Positions 59,659 through 64,000 of a stretch of 64,000 bases of DNA are shown one piece after another; the stretch's first letter is position 1; every line of letters starts with the position of its first letter. The translations under genes were made by a program, and so were the position numbers. Under the pieces are notes generated by a model that made no database searches, was not told the origin of the DNA, and saw only the letters and a program-made list of their open reading frames with translations. The stretch lies in the NCBI GenBank assembly GCA_007844125.1, contig CM017563.1:12512335-12576334 (forward strand), given 5' to 3'. The DNA is from Sinonovacula constricta. Its lineage: Eukaryota; Mollusca; Bivalvia; Cardiida; Solecurtidae.

Positions 59659-60790
59659 GGTACGTTTGGCTGTTGTTTTTTGTATATTGCTCTTTATATC
59701 ATTTTAGTTATAAAAGGGAGTTTATGCTTTTCTGTCTATTTATCGATTATTATGACAAGTAAATCCTTAAATTTACGACGCAGAGATCAGATAGAATTAT
59801 TCCTGCATGTAGAATTATTCTTGCATGTTTCGCCATTTCTTGCCTTCAAACTATACCGCATTAAATAGAGCTTAAACAAAATGTTTTAAATTGTAGAAGA
59901 AATGTTACGATAATTCGCACTTATAAATCTTGCATGCATTCCAAAATATTAGGGTAAATATAATTTTTGGCGTATATTTTCATCGTGAACATAGCTGGAA
60001 TTTTACCAGTGTTTTTAACTTTTCATTGAAATGGATGTAGTGAGAAGATGTTTAAAAATTTAGATTTATTAACTTGTAATTGTATTATCTTTTTCAGCGT
60101 CACAAAGTTCTCTTTCAGCACCAGTTAAACCACTTTCATGATAACATATACGTTTGACATTTGAGTCACATCACTGCACATGGTGTGTTGTGTTCCAGCT
60201 TTTTTAATACAATAACATTTTAATAATATAACTTCCACTGTATTTACTTCTGATATAATTCTTGTCAATATTTTTGTTCACTGAGATTAAAAATGGTGTA
60301 TGTTATCATCACCGCCATAATAATTATTGCCAGAGGTTCTCTCTTAGCAAAGGTCAAGAATGTGGGTCAAGGTGGTCTAGTTTCTCACCTTTTTCTAGAA
60401 ACTGGAATGAGTTATGAACTCACACATTTGTGTGATCTCGGTTAATAATAAGGAAGATTTTGAAATGCACAGCTACCCGGTACTTACTTTAATACTTTAA
60501 CTGCAAAGGATTTGCAAACTTTTCCACCATTTGCATTGTTGTTTGCTAAGTAGCAAGACTTTGCCAGCAAACATACATTCATGGCCGTCAATGTGTAGGT
60601 TTGAGAGAGCATTAGATAGGATTGAAGTATCAAATAATGGCTCTATACTTTCAATCGGCCACAGCCAAAAGCTTATATAATGAAGACAACAACCTACAAT
60701 GCTATTTATACCGGAAGACACAGGTAAATCATTGCCTGTTGCAAGTGGCTAGTGACTGGATCTATATAATTTATGGTCAAGCGATAAGAC

Positions 60791-60890
60791 AGTTGCAATG
60801 CAAGTAATGCACAGTATACTTCTGAAAGTCCCGTATTAACAGTTGCAATGCAAGTAATGCACAGTATACTTCTGAAACTCCCCACAGATT
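60791..60890 (+). repeat. 50-bp tandem duplication
   Basis: AGTTGCAATGCAAGTAATGC and the following bases up to CTTCTGAAA are repeated exactly 50 bp later. Two copies, nearly identical, so recent. Confidence 0.93.
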
Positions 60891-61097
60891 TAATATGTAG
60901 AAAATGAGATGCTACCATGAATGGAAAAAAAATCATTATGATAACAGGTTAAGAAATTATGCAATTGTATACACTATGCAGACAATGTGATAATGTGAAT
61001 GCTTTTGTAACTAAGTGAACATTAGGGGTGCAACTGAATAATTTTTTTTTTTTTTTTTGACTGGGCAATGTTAAAATATTGTTTTATTCTTTTATGA

Positions 61098-61175
61098 CCA
61101 GACCTGGTAGCACAGTAGGTAGAGTATCTGCTCGCGGTACATGAGGTCCCGGTTTCAAACTAAAGTTGCCTGGGG
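61098..61175 (+). mobile_element. SINE family 1 head only
   Basis: GACCTGGTAGCACAGTAGGT (A box) and GTCCCGGTTTCAAACTAAAG (degraded B box), then a C-rich/A-rich end. The body is missing. Confidence 0.6.
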
Positions 61176-61937
61176 TTTTCCACCCCCCCAAAAAAATAAT
61201 TAGCTTAACCAAACAATGTTTTAAAAACAAACACTTTTTTCCTGTAATAAACTAAAGCAACATTTAAACTTGAGTTTTATGTAAGATTTTATTTAGTCTT
61301 CAATTTAGAAATTGTGACATCAGGAACTGCTTTCGTTTTAGTCTGTCTTGCTGAAATTGTCAGATAAGCTAATTCTGTAATTGGTCAGTCCTGACTCTGC
61401 TTTAATACCACACTCCTCACCCTCCTCCTCATCATCATTGTGATAGTCACTCTGGGTTGGGCTTTTCCTATTAGCTTTTTCTTCATGTTTCTCTGGGATG
61501 GTCCATTCTTTATAGCTTCATGCTTTTCAGTTCAACATTATTAGCTTTTCTGCATGCTTTCCTCTATCTTTCACCTAATGTTGTCAAACAGATTTACTTT
61601 CACTATGAATATTAGTCAACATTTATAGGACTTCATATATGTATTAAAAATGTCTTTATAAATAATATGTTGGATAAAAAGGTACATATTTATGATCAAT
61701 GATTGTTTGTAAATATTCTTCAGCAAGATTTCATCCAACCTTCAAGATAGCTTTACCATTTTATCAATATATCGGAAACAACAACATCCATGTCATGCTT
61801 CTTATTCAGCATGGCGTCCTCACAAGATCACCCCCTCTGAACTGCATGTTTCCTTCCTGATGCCCCCTATTAATCACCTCTTTTGTTTCATTTTTCAGCA
61901 TATTCCAGCTCGACATAATTTATTTTTTCATTTTCAG

Positions 61938-62253
61938 CAAGCTCCTTAATCACAACAACTATCACCTTCCAACGGACACCGTTCCCTTGGTCATTTCAAA
62001 GTCATGATGGTAAGTGTAAAGCTTTATGTAGCTTACACCAATATACTATCCAAGCTCCAATGGGGTCAAAGAAAAAATCCAATTGTGCATTATTCCTCAG
62101 GATGTGACAGAGCTGAGGTAAAGTTGTGGTGATTTGGTGATAATTAATGTTTTTGTATTTTTTTACTATTCAGGTGAAGCATCTCTTGTTGTTGTAACAG
62201 GAAGAAAACTCTGCTGCAACACTTTGAACAAGAGACTTCAGCTACCTAGATAA
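61938..62253 (+). other. Two candidate exons of an unrecognised + strand transcript
   Basis: Exon 61938-62009 lies between CATTTTCAG and GTAAGT. The next exon starts at 62174 after TTTTACTATTCAG. In one frame the pair is open across the junction (…FPWSFQSHD | GEASLVVVTGRK…) for about 49 residues and stops at 62251-62253. No domain is recognised. It could be the 3' end of a short protein or a non-coding RNA whose first exon is near 59.4 kb. Weak, but the splice sites are good. Confidence 0.2.
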
Positions 62254-62894
62254 ATGCTCTAATGGCTGGGCAGATATTCACCTGCACTTTTAAAGAAGCC
62301 ATCTTCCTGTTCTGGCAATGTAAAACCAAGCATATGTAACATAGTAAGAAAAAAATGGGCAGCCAGTCCAACGCTATCCAATATAGTTGTCTAGACTAAT
62401 GCTCTACTGACTGAGCAATCATTCAGATAATGAATCTAGTAAGGATTTTATATTCCTCGTCCTTGCCCTATGAAATTTAAATGTGATCCATGAGCTAAAA
62501 AGTAATTGAGAAATCATAACTGTAGGCAATTGTTTAATATCAAAGGACACCACACTTCATTGAAGAGTAATGGATTTGATGCAGGATTCCATGTGTACAA
62601 ATATATGACAAAGTCCTATGAGCATTGCAGTATATACCAATTATTGAAAAGGTACAGGACTAAGGTTATCACATGCAAGCCAAATGTAAAAGTAAGAACA
62701 AATCTGTGATGAGACATTTAACAGAAAGAGCAAACCCAACCGTTGGCCTTGGCAAAAGGGACCGACTGACCGATTTCTATTAAAAATGGGTCACAATTAT
62801 ATTTGCCAACTACATGACTTTAGAAAATGCTACCTCCCAGGTGTCCAGGTATCATCACCTTCAAGACCAGAATATAGTTAAAGCAACTTCATCT

Positions 62895-63165
62895 CACCTG
62901 ATCTGGTGGTGTAATTAGTAAAGCGCAGGCTACAAGTACCGTGAGACCCTGGTTTGAAAAAATAACTCCCTTGCTAACTCTTAAGCAATTATAAGGATTG
63001 TTTCACTACTGGTTGGATCTTTGCCAGGATAATGTGGCTGGGTATGTTATTATGCCAAGAGTTCACAGCATGCTGTACGGCATTAAAGCAGCATCGTATC
63101 TACTTCTTGTGGACACCATGGCCAAATAAGCACTTCTGTTGGAAGGATACACCAAACAAACCATC
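62895..63165 (+). mobile_element. Diverged SINE family 1 copy
   Basis: CCTGATCTGGTGGTGTAATT (A-box region), GAGACCCTGGTTTGAAAA (B box degraded), CTCCCTTGCTAACTCTTAAG, TTCACTACTGGTTGGATCTT, CAGCATGCTGTACGGCATTA, TTCTGTTGGAAGGATACACC: the same block order as other copies. Confidence 0.72.
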
Positions 63166-63703
63166 TCAAATGCTCAAACGGCCCATGATTAGTGACAAGA
63201 TATTTCCATGGACCCAAGATGACTGATAAGAGCTGAAATGTGTTCAATGACATGAATCTGATCCAGAAGATTGTAATTGCAGTAACTGTTGGATATATCC
63301 CATACCTTTGATAGGGAGTTATACTTGAAGAAGGTTTGATCACAGCTGTCCCATAAATGGCAGTATATGTAAACAAAAAGAGTTTCAGAATGAGTTGCAC
63401 TAATTGCAGAAACTATTCAGGTGGCCAGAGGAGATAGGAAATGAGGTCATGTGTCAAATGCAATTAAGTTTAAGACACAGTTTAGCACTTGATGCTGCAG
63501 AAAGACTAAGACAAAGAAAAACCGTAGCTTCAACTTATACACCCAAGTAGGTATGAGATCTGTTTGGCAGAAATGTATCAGGATATTTATAGTTATTGCA
63601 AATTTAACAATCGTGGAACAGTGTAGTCGGCACAAGTTCACAGTTACACTCCACACACACACACACACAAATACGAGGCAAGTTCACATGTTCTCTGACA
63701 GAC

Positions 63704-64000
63704 CAAAAGATTGGGCAAGTTAACAACAACTCTGACACACCAAAAGATTTGGAAAGTTAACAACAACTCTGACACACCAAAAGATTGGACAAGTTAACAA
63801 CTACTCTGACACACCAAAAAATTGGGCAAGTTAACAACAACTCTGACACACCAAAAGATTGGGCAAGTTAACAACTACCTTGACACACCAAAAGATTGGG
63901 CAAGTTAACAACAACTCTGACATACAAAAGATTTGGAAAGTTAACAACAACTCTGACACACCAAAAGATGGGACAAGTTAACAACTACTCTGACACGCCA
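63704..64000 (+). repeat. 37-bp minisatellite, at least 8 units, truncated at right edge
   Basis: Unit core CCAAAAGATTGGGCAAGTTA then ACAACAACTCTGACACA, repeating every ~37 bp (starts at 63704, 63741, 63778 and so on). Units alternate between AACAACAACT and AACAACTACT forms. A short (AC)n run precedes the array at ~63652-63669. Confidence 0.95.

Noticed and set aside
63704..64000. CRISPR-like repeat array
   Set aside because: The repeats are contiguous with no unique spacers, and the genome is eukaryotic; it is a minisatellite.

Overview
The window is eukaryotic genomic DNA, AT-rich, with long introns and dense dispersed repeats. It most likely comes from a mollusc, probably a bivalve. That inference rests on two animal genes with 20 and 11 coding exons, GT-AG introns, several tRNA-derived SINE families, and a repeat with a GTCT microsatellite plus ~146-bp core tandem units that resembles the bivalve 'pearl' elements. 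The species cannot be named from the sequence alone.

Two complete protein genes point towards each other. On the + strand, 10915-33324 encodes a 1023-residue homologue of ZBBX (zinc finger B-box domain-containing protein). On the - strand, 55884-39155 encodes a 598-residue homologue of WRAP53/TCAB1 (telomerase Cajal body protein 1, a WD40 protein). I assembled both by hand from splice sites. In each model the reading frame carries through every junction to one stop, and each start has an in-frame stop just upstream. The genes are convergent, with ~5.8 kb between stop codons. There is no sign that they work together.

Layout: 1-2720 is a ~190-bp satellite with higher-order structure, running off the left edge, with decayed copies at 3890-4180. 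4815-6098 is a terminal-inverted-repeat element carrying a long (TA)n. 6188-6525 holds a hairpin-forming tandem repeat and a (CT)n tract. 6530-10890 has no convincing gene; it includes a possible promoter zone for ZBBX near 9.0-9.2 kb. 10894-34590 is ZBBX with its 3' UTR; its introns hold SINEs, a 48-bp minisatellite and a pearl-like element. 34600-39030 is intergenic. 39033-56030 is WRAP53; its introns hold a 1.5-kb 23-bp minisatellite, inverted repeats around exon 10, SINEs and an LTR-like block. 56030-64000 has no recognised protein gene; it holds microsatellites, SINE copies, a possible unrecognised spliced transcript and a 37-bp minisatellite running off the right edge.

I did not find a defence system, gene cluster or other clearly new system. 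The more interesting signals are the satellite's higher-order structure, duplicated splice acceptors in ZBBX, a minisatellite whose seed recurs in both genes, inverted repeats flanking a WRAP53 exon, and a possible novel transcript at the right end.
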